Assembly: GCF_024347075.1 (NCBI RefSeq)
Contig: NZ_AP024900.1
Coordinates: 1,426,001 to 1,490,000 of the forward strand
Direction of reading: 5' to 3'
Source: Vibrio rarus
GTDB lineage: Bacteria; Pseudomonadota; Gammaproteobacteria; Enterobacterales; Vibrionaceae
Length of the DNA stretch: 64,000 nt
Part shown: in pieces, positions 1-7,800 of the stretch
Layout of the letters: every line of letters starts with the position of its first letter
How positions within the stretch are numbered: the first letter of the stretch is position 1
Notes under the pieces: model-generated
Seen by the model: only the letters and a program-made list of their open reading frames with translations
What the model was told of the DNA's origin: nothing
The model's database searches: none
Position numbers and translations under genes: made by a program

Positions 1-251
1 TCTCCTCACTAGCTTATTGCCTAGTTTGTGTTCTACCAACTCCATCTGTTTAAATTTTACTCTAGTTTTAATGCAACAGCATGGTAATATCTCATTAACC
101 TCTGAATTATTTTTATACGTTTTTCGTAACCTAACGTATTGAAAGTGATTTTTTATTTACTATTATGTACTTAGCGACCAAATATCGTATTGCTAGCAAG
201 TAAAGCTTCAATTTTGGTTGACAACAGTAACGGATTACTAGGGAGTACACC
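1..251. other. non-coding leader, no gene seen
   Basis: AT-rich sequence upstream of the TolC-like gene. No convincing open frame, RNA gene or clear sigma70 promoter was seen; a TTGACA-like hexamer near 218-223 has no -10 partner at the right distance. A purine-rich ribosome site (AGGGAG, about 240-245) lies just before the TTG start at 252. Confidence 0.4.
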
Positions 252-1556
252 TTGCACAAGTTTAAGGTAAGCACAATCACATTGGCGACGTTGCTTAGCA
301 CCCCTTTATCAGCACAGTCGTTAGAACAGGCGATCTCTCATACCCTGCAAACCAATCCAACTGTCAAAAGTTCGTACAATGAATTTATGTCTTATTTATA
401 TGACAATAAGTCAGCGGTTCGTGAGTACTACCCTAAAGTGGATTTAACGGCAGGTATAGGCTGGGAGAATTATCAAAATGACACCAATCGCGATGACGAT
501 TACACCGCTATTGATGCATCGATTCGACTGACTCAGTTAATTTGGGACGGTTCAAATACGCTCAACAATATGGACCGTACAGCGGCTGAAGCTGAGTCCT
601 TACGCTATAAAGTATTAAGTGACGCCTCAGACACCGCCTTAGAAGTCTCTAAAGTGTACCTTGATGCTTTAAAAGCATTTGAGATTCTGGCTCTTTCAGA
701 AAGCAACCTTGCCACGCACAAACGCATTTTTAAAGATATAAAGAAACGAACAGAATCAGGGATAGGCTCAACGGCCGATCTCTCGCAAGTAGAAGCGCGT
801 ATCGCGAAAGCCCATGGCAACTTGCTGGCCGCGCAAAACAATTTATTTGATACCCATACTCAGTTCACCCGCTTAGTTGGGCAATCACCACAAGGTTTGG
901 TTTTCCCTCGAGCCGATGTCACGAAAATCCCGTTAACCCTAACCGACGCCATTGATATTGCTATTGAAAAACATCCCGTCATTAAAACCGCACGGGTTGA
1001 TGTTGATGCGGCTAAATTTCAATATAAGCAATCAAACAGTCCTAATTTACCCACTTTCACCATAGATGCTGGCTATGACTACTATGACGACGCTGAAGGC
1101 GTTGCGGGTCGTCGTGATGAAATGAACGCGACTTTACGCATGAGATATAACCTGTTTAACGGTGGCGTGGATAGTGCTCAAAAAGACAAAGCAGCCTATC
1201 AAATGAATCAAGCAAAAGATCTTAGAGACAGGGCTTACCGAAATGTTGAAGAGAGTTTACGACTGTCTTGGAGCGCGTTAGATCTCACCTTACAGCAAAA
1301 AGAATTCTTAGCAGACCACGTTGATGCGGCTTCTGATACTGTAGTGGCTTATGACAAGCAGTACAAAATTGGTCGACGAACGCTGTTGGATTTGCTGAAT
1401 ACAGAAAACGAATTATTTGAGTCACGCAAAGGCTATGTGGATGCATTATATGCCGAACAATACGCAAAGTTCCGAGTATTGAATGCAACCGGTACCCTAC
1501 TTGAATCCCTATTGGTAGATGTTCCTGAAGAGTGGAACTCGGCGGTGGAGTACTAA
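252..1556 (+). CDS. TolC-family outer membrane efflux/secretion channel
   Basis: Outer membrane factor of the TolC family, the trimeric exit duct for type I secretion or tripartite efflux. The 434-residue product has a signal peptide (about residues 1-21, ending LSA) and two repeated helical OEP units (about 25-210 and 230-415), the normal length for the family. It starts with TTG, chosen because AGGGAG lies a few bases upstream and the signal peptide begins there. The stop is followed at once by an OmpA-like lipoprotein gene. TolC plus OmpA-lipoprotein pairs are typical of Vibrio type I secretion loci for large RTX adhesins, but no ABC or membrane-fusion component lies in the window, so the exported substrate is unknown. 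Confidence 0.9.
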   Translation: MHKFKVSTITLATLLSTPLSAQSLEQAISHTLQTNPTVKSSYNEFMSYLYDNKSAVREYYPKVDLTAGIGWENYQNDTNRDDDYTAIDASIRLTQLIWDGSNTLNNMDRTAAEAESLRYKVLSDASDTALEVSKVYLDALKAFEILALSESNLATHKRIFKDIKKRTESGIGSTADLSQVEARIAKAHGNLLAAQNNLFDTHTQFTRLVGQSPQGLVFPRADVTKIPLTLTDAIDIAIEKHPVIKTARVDVDAAKFQYKQSNSPNLPTFTIDAGYDYYDDAEGVAGRRDEMNATLRMRYNLFNGGVDSAQKDKAAYQMNQAKDLRDRAYRNVEESLRLSWSALDLTLQQKEFLADHVDAASDTVVAYDKQYKIGRRTLLDLLNTENELFESRKGYVDALYAEQYAKFRVLNATGTLLESLLVDVPEEWNSAVEY

Positions 1557-1557
1557 A

Positions 1558-2154
1558 ATGAAAAAACGAATTTTAGCATCGATAATCTCCGTAGTTTGTG
1601 TGGGGTGTGCCAATGATACTGACGACTACATTGAAACCCCCTTGCCACAACAACAAGCGGATCTGAGAGATTTTGACAGTGATGGCGTGATCAATGCTCG
1701 AGATAAATGTCCTGCTACCCCTTCAGGAGCAAGAGTCAATAACAATGGCTGTGAAGAGCTTATTGAAGTGGCCCAAGAGCAAACGCTGAAGATCCTCTTT
1801 GAAAATGATTCTGCAGAAATCAACCCAGTTTTTGCCGGTCAAATTGAAGGTATGGCCGAGTTTTTGAATCAATACCCAGAGACATCCATTGAAATTCAGG
1901 GGTTTGCAAGTAACCCAGGGAATAAAGAGTACAACTTAGAGTTGTCTCGTAACCGAGCATTATTTGTTCAAGATAAACTGATTGGTTTTGGTGTCGACCC
2001 CAATAGAGTGACCATTATCGGTTATGGTGAAGATGAAGTAGAAGATACAAACCCTACCGAAGAAGCACTTGAGCGACGCGTTGAAGCCACAGTGATCGGT
2101 TTCAAAGGTGACTTTATTCGAGAATGGACCATTTTTACTAAGTTACCCAAATAA
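1558..2154 (+). CDS. OmpA-family lipoprotein with a thrombospondin type 3 repeat
   Basis: A 198-residue envelope lipoprotein. The start at 1558 (MKKRILAS) is preferred over an upstream in-frame TTG at 1519 because it gives a clean lipoprotein signal with Cys17 (VCVGC; a loose lipobox). Residues about 38-64 form one calcium-binding thrombospondin type 3 motif (DSDGVINARDKCP). Residues about 75-175 are an OmpA C-terminal peptidoglycan-binding domain, with the usual IQGFAS and NLELSRNRA signatures. It begins one base after the TolC-like stop, so the two are translated from one message. Its likely role is to anchor the channel to peptidoglycan (inference). A rho-independent terminator follows. 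Confidence 0.88.
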   Translation: MKKRILASIISVVCVGCANDTDDYIETPLPQQQADLRDFDSDGVINARDKCPATPSGARVNNNGCEELIEVAQEQTLKILFENDSAEINPVFAGQIEGMAEFLNQYPETSIEIQGFASNPGNKEYNLELSRNRALFVQDKLIGFGVDPNRVTIIGYGEDEVEDTNPTEEALERRVEATVIGFKGDFIREWTIFTKLPK

Positions 2155-2234
2155 CCATTGACTAAGTCACTTTAATTTTGTCACCATTGCCACTAAATTA
2201 AAGTTACCCTGTAACTCAGTCTGTCCTCTATTAA

Positions 2235-2266
2235 CAAAAAAGCTGAATCTTATTCGGCTTTTTTTG
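2235..2266 (+). terminator. rho-independent terminator of the TolC/OmpA operon
   Basis: Stem GCTGAAT / ATTCGGC (one G-T pair) with a 3-base loop, preceded by A6 and followed by T7. It lies 80 bases after the OmpA-like stop. Confidence 0.85.
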
Positions 2267-2344
2267 CTATCAAACGCTAAATTGTGCCATGTCATCGCTA
2301 AGCGTGCTAAAATACTCGACATATCACACTGTTAGGAAAAAACC

Positions 2345-2695
2345 ATGAGCCAATTAAGCAACGATATTCAACAGAATCTAGATTTGTTTATTGAACAAAG
2401 CAAAAAAGACAATCGTGTTTGGGGTCTAAAGAATGAAGATGGCTGGTTAGCCTGTGATTCTAGTGAGTTTGAAGAGTGCGAAGTGATGCCATTTTGGTCT
2501 GACGAGGCTGATGCTAAATTCCACAATGTTGAAGAATGGTCTGACTTCGAAGTGACTGAAATTCCTCTTGATATCTTCGTAGAAGATTGGCTAATTACCC
2601 TTTCCGAAGATGGTGTGCTTATCGGCACAAACTGGAATGCTCAGCTTGAAGGCCAAGAATTAGAGCCTGAAGCATTGGCTAAACTGTACATCTAA
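2345..2695 (+). CDS. DUF2750 family protein
   Basis: A 116-residue acidic cytoplasmic protein with no signal peptide or membrane segment. It matches the DUF2750 pattern: tryptophan-rich, with VWGLKNEDGWL near the N-terminus and EDWLITLSEDG in the second half. The family has no assigned biochemical role. The start has an upstream AGGAAAA ribosome site. The gene is flanked by terminators on both sides, so it is probably monocistronic. Confidence 0.85.
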   Translation: MSQLSNDIQQNLDLFIEQSKKDNRVWGLKNEDGWLACDSSEFEECEVMPFWSDEADAKFHNVEEWSDFEVTEIPLDIFVEDWLITLSEDGVLIGTNWNAQLEGQELEPEALAKLYI

Positions 2696-2700
2696 TTATT

Positions 2701-2732
2701 AAAAACCCTATCGTTTACGGTAGGGTTTTTTC
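2701..2732 (+). terminator. rho-independent terminator
   Basis: Stem ACCCTATCG / CGGTAGGGT with a TTTA loop (one G-T pair), followed by a run of T. It closes the DUF2750 transcript. Confidence 0.9.
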
Positions 2733-2753
2733 TTGGAATGATGGTCTAACCCT

Positions 2754-3560
2754 ATGTATAAACTGATTGCCATCGATATGGATGGTACTTTACTCAATAC
2801 CGATAAAGTTATTTCACAAAGAAATATCCACGCTATTGCTCAAGCTAGACAACGGGGCATAACTGTTGTACTCGCCTCAGGCAGACCATTACAGGGCATG
2901 TTGCACAGTCTTTCTCAACTAGGCATGGACACTGAGCAAGATTACGTTATTTGTTATAATGCGGCCATCATTCAAAATATAGGCACCGGTGCCATACTAA
3001 AAGAAAGTCTCGTAACGGGCAAAGATGCCAAACGTATTGCTCAATTTGCCGAGCAACAAAAATGCCATTGTCACGCCTTTAGTAAAGTGCACGGTTTAAT
3101 CACACCTCGCAACAGCCACTATACTCAGCACGAAGCCAAAATTAATAATTTACCCGTCACCATCATGGATTTTGCAAAGCTCGATGACGATCATCCTATA
3201 ATTAAAACTATGCTGGTTGATCCTGTTGACATTATTCAGCCTATTGCAGAGGCTATCCCTGCAAGCCTAAAACAAGATTACTCGGTTGTACGCAGTGCCC
3301 CGTTTTTTCTTGAGTTTAACCACCCTTTAAGTAATAAAGGCGCTGGCGTACAAGCCTTAGCGGAGCATTTAGGTATAAAACGCAGTGAAGTGATGTGCAT
3401 CGGTGATGCCGGAAACGACCACGATATGTTGCGCTATGCAGGTCTTGCTGTTGTCATGGACAATGCCGACAATGAAACCAAAGCCTTTGCTGACTTTATT
3501 ACTGACAGCAACAATGAATCTGGTGTCGCTAAAGCCATTGAGCAATTTATATTGACCTAA
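2754..3560 (+). CDS. yidA: HAD-superfamily (Cof-type) sugar phosphatase, YidA-like
   Basis: A soluble phosphatase of the HAD Cof/IIB group, 268 residues against about 270 for E. coli YidA. Motif I is IDMDGTLLN near the N-terminus (nucleophile and acid/base aspartates), motif II is the Ser in LASGRP, motif III is the Lys in the SNKGAGV region, and motif IV is GDAGNDHDM. SAPFFLEF before the NKG segment also resembles YidA. The expected substrates are small phosphorylated sugars or similar metabolites; family members are promiscuous, so the exact substrate is not deducible. The gene converges on a minus-strand acetyltransferase gene across a shared hairpin. Confidence 0.85.
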   Translation: MYKLIAIDMDGTLLNTDKVISQRNIHAIAQARQRGITVVLASGRPLQGMLHSLSQLGMDTEQDYVICYNAAIIQNIGTGAILKESLVTGKDAKRIAQFAEQQKCHCHAFSKVHGLITPRNSHYTQHEAKINNLPVTIMDFAKLDDDHPIIKTMLVDPVDIIQPIAEAIPASLKQDYSVVRSAPFFLEFNHPLSNKGAGVQALAEHLGIKRSEVMCIGDAGNDHDMLRYAGLAVVMDNADNETKAFADFITDSNNESGVAKAIEQFILT

Positions 3561-3586
3561 ACAACCGCAGTGCTGCTGTTTAGGTC
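3554..3586. terminator. hairpin between convergent genes
   Basis: Perfect 10-base inverted repeat GACCTAAACA / TGTTTAGGTC overlapping the HAD gene stop. It lies between convergent transcripts and probably acts as a bidirectional terminator, although the T-run is weak. Confidence 0.55.
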
Positions 3587-3621
3587 AAAGATACTTTTTC
3601 TATAGTTTTAAGTCTTAGCTT

Positions 3622-4101
3622 TCACTCAATCTTTTTACTCATACAATGAAGGTGCGTGTTAAAGCCCAATGTAGCATAACTCTTTCGCGCCCCTTTATTG
3701 AAACTCCATACCTCAGCATCCATTCGTTCAACACCATGCGCTTTAAATTCCATTTGCAACTTTTCAAGCAGTGCATAGCCCATGCCCTGCCTTTGATAGC
3801 TTGGCTCTATAAACCAATGATCGATACTGCCGATATATTGCGATTTAGCCAGCGGTGAGGTAAGTTGATACAACTGCCCGCTGATGAACCCGCAAAGTGT
3901 TTGATCACGCTCAACCACAAACAACATACAGTCTGGGGCCGTAAAATAACCGTTCATTTCACTGGCAAGCTCCTCTTGGCAAGGCGCTTTTATAGACTCA
4001 GGACATTGTTGATGGTGCCATTGATAAAGGCCACGCCACAGTAATAACAGTGTGGCACGCTCACTTGGTATGGCTCTTCTTACCTTAAAAGTATCCGACA
4101 T
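3622..4101 (-). CDS. GNAT family N-acetyltransferase
   Basis: A 159-residue acetyl-CoA-dependent acetyltransferase with one GNAT fold. The acetyl-CoA loop is seen as YQRQGMGYALLEKL (the R/Q-x-x-G-x-G/A motif) around residues 110-123, followed by the typical AEVWSFNKGARKSYATLGF C-terminal motif. The substrate is not predictable. Its start overlaps the end of the upstream LysE-type gene by 17 bases, so the two are translationally coupled. GNAT and LysE exporter pairs are common and may detoxify or export amino-acid-like compounds (inference). Confidence 0.85.
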   Translation of the reverse strand: MSDTFKVRRAIPSERATLLLLWRGLYQWHHQQCPESIKAPCQEELASEMNGYFTAPDCMLFVVERDQTLCGFISGQLYQLTSPLAKSQYIGSIDHWFIEPSYQRQGMGYALLEKLQMEFKAHGVERMDAEVWSFNKGARKSYATLGFNTHLHCMSKKIE

Positions 4102-4711
4102 TTTGCCACACGACCCTCAAGGCTAAAGCCAATAAAATCACCCCTGATACTTGATCGATACGCTTGCCATTTTTGCGCAACGAATCCAATAAAAAAGAAC
4201 TCGAGAGGACAAAAGTGATCAAGGTATACCATAAACCATCCACCAACAGCGGGGTCAGTACCACGATGGCTTTGGCAGAATGACTCTCACCCACTGCAAC
4301 AAACTGGCTAAATAATGCGATGAAAAACAAAGCAATTTTAGGGTTCAGCAAAGAAATCAATAACCCTTCTTTGGCTGATTGTCTAACGCTGACTCGCTCT
4401 CCTGACTGTAAGGTTTGCGCTATTCCCCCTTTTGAGGTCAACGATTGCCAACCCAAGTAAGCAAGATAACACGCCCCTAACAGAGAAATTGTCACAAACA
4501 GTGCTTCAGATTTATGCAGCACGACCGCAAGACCAATGACGGAAATAAAGGCATAAAAACCAATACCCAAAGAGTGTGCCCATGCTGCGGCAACACCATT
4601 TAAGCGACCACCGGCTAAAGTGTGCTTTGTGACCGTGGCAAGACTTGGCCCTGGGGACATAGCACCCAGTAAACAGATAGAAAAAAGTGACAACCACAAA
4701 TGAAATGACAT
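4085..4711 (-). CDS. LysE/RhtB-family amino-acid exporter
   Basis: An inner-membrane exporter of 208 residues with about six hydrophobic segments. The family N-terminal signature GAMSPGPSLATVTKHTL and the LLNPKIALFFIALFSQF motif are both present. LysE/RhtB proteins export basic or neutral amino acids or homoserine lactone-like compounds; the substrate here cannot be told. It is the first gene of a two-gene minus-strand unit with the GNAT gene. It is not closely similar to the second LysE-type gene at 11282-11911. Confidence 0.88.
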   Translation of the reverse strand: MSFHLWLSLFSICLLGAMSPGPSLATVTKHTLAGGRLNGVAAAWAHSLGIGFYAFISVIGLAVVLHKSEALFVTISLLGACYLAYLGWQSLTSKGGIAQTLQSGERVSVRQSAKEGLLISLLNPKIALFFIALFSQFVAVGESHSAKAIVVLTPLLVDGLWYTLITFVLSSSFLLDSLRKNGKRIDQVSGVILLALALRVVWQNVGYF

Positions 4712-4852
4712 AGTTCAGCCCTTATAAAAACCTATCGCTATGCTAGCTATATTTTCATAGAGGTAAAGGATCTTATCACTCTATTTTTAAACTCTTAGTT
4801 ATTCCCTTTGCTGTGAATGTTGTGACAGCGTTATACAGGCGGTTAAACACCG

Positions 4853-5572
4853 CTATTCGCTATCAAAGCTCACCACTTTCGCTTGTTTGGCATCAATAGT
4901 CTGATCCAGGGTTTTCAAGCGATCTGATGCGGTTTGTTTACGAGAACACGAGTCCGATTTGGCATCCCAACTCTTTCCATCTTGATAGGTCTGGCACTCT
5001 TTAACCAAACTATTTAGGATGACTATCAGCTTTTCTCTTTGCACATGCAGCTTAGTCAACTCTCGCTGTAGAGCCATTTGTTGTTGGAAAAACGATTTCG
5101 AATCATTGAGTGTGGCTCTATGTTCATCCACCTGCTGTTGCAACTCTTGATTATCGGCACGCAACTGACTCTCTAATAACTGTTGCTGCTGAACAAGGCG
5201 TTGCTGTTGTTCTATTTTTTGTTGTAATTGCTTATGTTGCAGCCCTTGCTCAGTCATCCGCTTTTGCATGTCTCCCAAAGAGTGTGTGACTTTTTGTAAC
5301 TGCTGTTGGCTATGGGACGCCTCAGATTGACTCTGCTTTAGGGATTGTTCAAGGGTCTGGTTAAGCGACTGCAACTGAGTCAATTCATTGGCCTTTTGTT
5401 GCTGTGATTGTTGCTCTATCTGACGAATTTGTTGATGAGATTGAGTCAAATAAAAAGTGGTTGCCGTAATACCGACGGCAATACCAGCAAGGGCGGTTAA
5501 TAAATACAGTGCTACACCGCCACTATGAGTCGAACTAACGTGCTTCTTTTGCTCAATCACACACTTCTCCAT
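4853..5572 (-). CDS. membrane-anchored coiled-coil protein, function unknown
   Basis: A 239-residue protein not assigned to a named family. It has a short cytoplasmic N-terminus, one transmembrane helix (about residues 22-45, LYLLTALAGIAVGITATTFYL) and then about 140 residues of glutamine-rich coiled coil (repeated QQ, LQ and EQ patterns, about 47-185). The C-terminal tail has three cysteines. The start ATG overlaps the TAA stop of a small upstream membrane ORF (TAATG), so the two are coupled. A scaffold or envelope-spanning role is possible, but nothing in the sequence fixes it. Confidence 0.7.
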   Translation of the reverse strand: MEKCVIEQKKHVSSTHSGGVALYLLTALAGIAVGITATTFYLTQSHQQIRQIEQQSQQQKANELTQLQSLNQTLEQSLKQSQSEASHSQQQLQKVTHSLGDMQKRMTEQGLQHKQLQQKIEQQQRLVQQQQLLESQLRADNQELQQQVDEHRATLNDSKSFFQQQMALQRELTKLHVQREKLIVILNSLVKECQTYQDGKSWDAKSDSCSRKQTASDRLKTLDQTIDAKQAKVVSFDSE

Positions 5573-5730
5573 TAACGAAGTAATTCAGACACCATCAAAG
5601 AAATGGAATAAATAACAAAGGCACTGCACAGTACGATCACCACCCACTTTTGCAATTTCTCATTGGTATTATAACGAATAAATAAAAAGGCTAAGGTAAT
5701 TAAAATAACAATAGCTAACAATCGGGTCAT
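5572..5730 (-). CDS. small 52-residue membrane protein (unlisted short ORF)
   Basis: Short ORF read directly from the sequence. It begins MTRLLAIVILITLAFLFIRY and ends SLMVSELLR. It has two hydrophobic stretches (about residues 4-19 and 30-45) joined by a short polar turn (NTNEKLQK), so it should be a two-helix hairpin in the inner membrane. A GAGGG ribosome site lies about 5 bases before the ATG. Its TAA shares bases with the ATG of the downstream coiled-coil gene, which supports real translation and coupling. The function is unknown; a partner or assembly factor of the coiled-coil protein is a reasonable guess. Confidence 0.65.
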   Translation of the reverse strand: MTRLLAIVILITLAFLFIRYNTNEKLQKWVVIVLCSAFVIYSISLMVSELLR

Positions 5731-5910
5731 GTTACCCTCTCAATGACGACATTTAATGACGATAGAGGTCAGTTTAACAGTTAAGTATTTGTTTAGGTTA
5801 TTCATCAACAAAAGAATTTTCTAAGAGCCACTTGAATCTGTAACGAAATGTGATACTTTATCCACCTGTAAGTAATTTACTTACAGACCTGGCGTTTTTA
5901 CGTCAGTTCC

Positions 5911-6104
5911 GATGAAGACTGCAGGAGAATGACGTTTTATTACGTCTACCGAAGAAGTAAATCTTTCAGGTTCTTATTTTACCTAGTGTAAAAATAAGTG
6001 AGGACTGCAGTTGGAGGAATCTCTGGAGAGAGCCATTAAGTTGGCCGCCGAAGGAGCAAGCCCATTATGGGTGAAACTCTCAGGCAAAAGGACAGAGGAG
6101 TGAT
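5911..6104 (+). promoter_or_regulatory. tandem glycine riboswitch
   Basis: Two glycine aptamers in series. Aptamer I (about 5911-6012) is closed by a perfect ACTGCAG / CTGCAGT stem (5918-5924 with 6005-6011) and holds the core CCGAAGAAGTAAATCTTTCA. Aptamer II (about 6013-6104) has GGAGAG, CCGAAGGAGCAAG, AAACTCTCAGGCAAAAGGAC and the closing CAGAG. The short linker is typical of the cooperative tandem type. It precedes a sodium:alanine/glycine symporter, the known arrangement in Vibrio cholerae, where glycine binding alters expression of the downstream gene. The switching element must lie in 6105-6190; I did not resolve whether it acts on transcription or translation. Confidence 0.95.
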
Positions 6105-6190
6105 TCAGCGTTTAGCCACTTTGTTGTTAATTTTGTTCATTAGATCCGCGTTCACTCTTCTCCTTATATGTTGTTTATTAAGGGGAAATC

Positions 6191-7579
6191 ATGCAACTTT
6201 CACAATCTTCGTTACACTCAATTTTACTGTCTATCGATGGCTTCATTTGGGGCCCACCACTACTTATTTTATTAGTTGGCACAGGTGTCTACTTTACTTT
6301 TAGTCTCGGTCTCATACAGTTTAAACACCTACCTACTGCGCTAAAGATGGTTTTTAGCAAATCCGATCACAATCAATCTAAAGGTGACGTCACGGCATTT
6401 GCGGCCTTGTGTACTGCCCTTTCCGCTACAATCGGTACAGGTAACATCGTTGGTGTTGCTACCGCTATTAAACTGGGTGGTCCTGGTGCATTGTTTTGGA
6501 TGTGGTTAGCTGCACTATTTGGTATGGCCACTAAATACGCAGAATGTTTACTCGCGGTTAAGTACCGCACAACTGATGACAAAGGGGGCATGTTAGGTGG
6601 CCCAATGTATTACTTGCGTGATGGCGTTAAATCACCGGTATTAGCCACTTTGTTTGCTGTATTTGCTCTGGGTGTTGCCCTATTTGGTATTGGTACCTTC
6701 CCACAAGTTAATGCTATTTTAGATGCTTCAGAAGTGACTCTCGGTGCCGACCGTACTTATGCCGCTATCGTACTTACCTTGTTAGTCGCATTGGTGACAC
6801 TTGGCGGGATCAAGTCTATTTCTCGAGTGGCAGGTAAAGTGGTTCCGACTATGGCCGTCATTTATATTGTCGCCTGCTTAGGTATTCTCATTAATAATAG
6901 CCATCAGATTTTATCTGCTGTGGAATTGGTTATCGTTTCAGCGTTCACTCCTACAGCGGCCAGTGGTGGCTTCTTTGGTGCTAGCGTCATGCTTGCCATT
7001 CAATCGGGTATTGCACGCGGCGTATTCTCTAACGAATCCGGTTTAGGTAGTGCCCCTATGGCTGCCGCCGCCGCAAAAACGGATTCTTGTGCTCGCCAAG
7101 GTTTGATTTCAATGACAGGTACTTTCTTTGATACCTTGATCATTTGTACCATGACGGGTTTGGCTCTGATCATTACCGGTGCGTGGCAAACGGATCTTGC
7201 AGGGGCAATGATGACCACACACGCTTTTGCCGTTGGTCTTAACGCCGATGTGTTAGGTCCTATATTGGTTTCTGTTGGTCTACTGTTTTTTGCCTTTACC
7301 ACTATTTTAGGTTGGAACTACTACGGCGAACGTTGCGTGGTCTATCTATTTGGTACTAAAGCGATTATGCCTTATAAAGTGCTGTTCATTGCTTTGGTAT
7401 TCTCAGGGGCTTTCATGAAGCTTGACATGATTTGGATCATCGCCGATATCGTCAATGGTTTAATGGCCGTTCCTAACTTGATTGGTTTAATCGCACTGCG
7501 TAAAGTTGTCATATCAGAAACAAAACTGTTTTTTGAACACCACTTAATGGTAAAAAACACCTTAGCGCAAACTCACTAA
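6191..7579 (+). CDS. sodium:alanine/glycine symporter (AGCS family)
   Basis: A 462-residue inner-membrane symporter with about ten transmembrane helices that takes up alanine or glycine with sodium. Family signatures include ATIGTGNIVGVATAI, GGPGALFWMW, a GGPMYYL motif and FSNESGLGSAPMAAAAA. The start is preceded by AGGGGA. It sits 87 bases after a glycine riboswitch, so its expression should respond to glycine, which makes glycine a likely substrate. A strong terminator follows, so the unit is monocistronic. Confidence 0.93.
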   Translation: MQLSQSSLHSILLSIDGFIWGPPLLILLVGTGVYFTFSLGLIQFKHLPTALKMVFSKSDHNQSKGDVTAFAALCTALSATIGTGNIVGVATAIKLGGPGALFWMWLAALFGMATKYAECLLAVKYRTTDDKGGMLGGPMYYLRDGVKSPVLATLFAVFALGVALFGIGTFPQVNAILDASEVTLGADRTYAAIVLTLLVALVTLGGIKSISRVAGKVVPTMAVIYIVACLGILINNSHQILSAVELVIVSAFTPTAASGGFFGASVMLAIQSGIARGVFSNESGLGSAPMAAAAAKTDSCARQGLISMTGTFFDTLIICTMTGLALIITGAWQTDLAGAMMTTHAFAVGLNADVLGPILVSVGLLFFAFTTILGWNYYGERCVVYLFGTKAIMPYKVLFIALVFSGAFMKLDMIWIIADIVNGLMAVPNLIGLIALRKVVISETKLFFEHHLMVKNTLAQTH

Positions 7580-7589
7580 ACCTAAACTC

Positions 7590-7628
7590 AAACAATAAAG
7601 GCCGCATTTATGCGGCCTTTATTGTTTA
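7590..7628 (+). terminator. rho-independent terminator of the symporter gene
   Basis: Long near-perfect stem AACAATAAAGGCCGCA / TGCGGCCTTTATTGTT with a loop of only a few bases. Transcripts from the right (the minus-strand ABC operon) would meet the same hairpin. Confidence 0.92.
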
Positions 7629-7639
7629 TGAAAAGAGCT

Positions 7640-7800
7640 TATACCAATCACACTAAGTAAGCAGAAATAGCGCAGGAAAAAGGCTCGAAAACAAGGCAGA
7701 ATTTTTCGATAAGTCGTTATTCTACAATCAAAAATTCTAACGCAGTTATCGAGTATTTTAACAAGCTAGAATGATCAGTTATTTAGTACGATTGGTATTA
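7640..7800. repeat. MITE-like palindrome-ended intergenic repeat
   Basis: About 160 bases with terminal inverted repeats: ATACCAATCACACTAAGTAA on the left (from 7641) mirrors TTATTTAGTACGATTGGTAT on the right (to 7799), with a few mismatches. There is no coding frame inside. Elements with ends of this ACCAATC/GATTGGT type recur in Vibrionaceae intergenic regions (family knowledge). The right end supplies the stop codon of the ABC ATPase gene at 7798. Confidence 0.65.

Noticed and set aside
6067-6303. ORF starting inside the glycine riboswitch
   Set aside because: It overlaps the aptamer and the symporter gene in another frame; the riboswitch explains the sequence.
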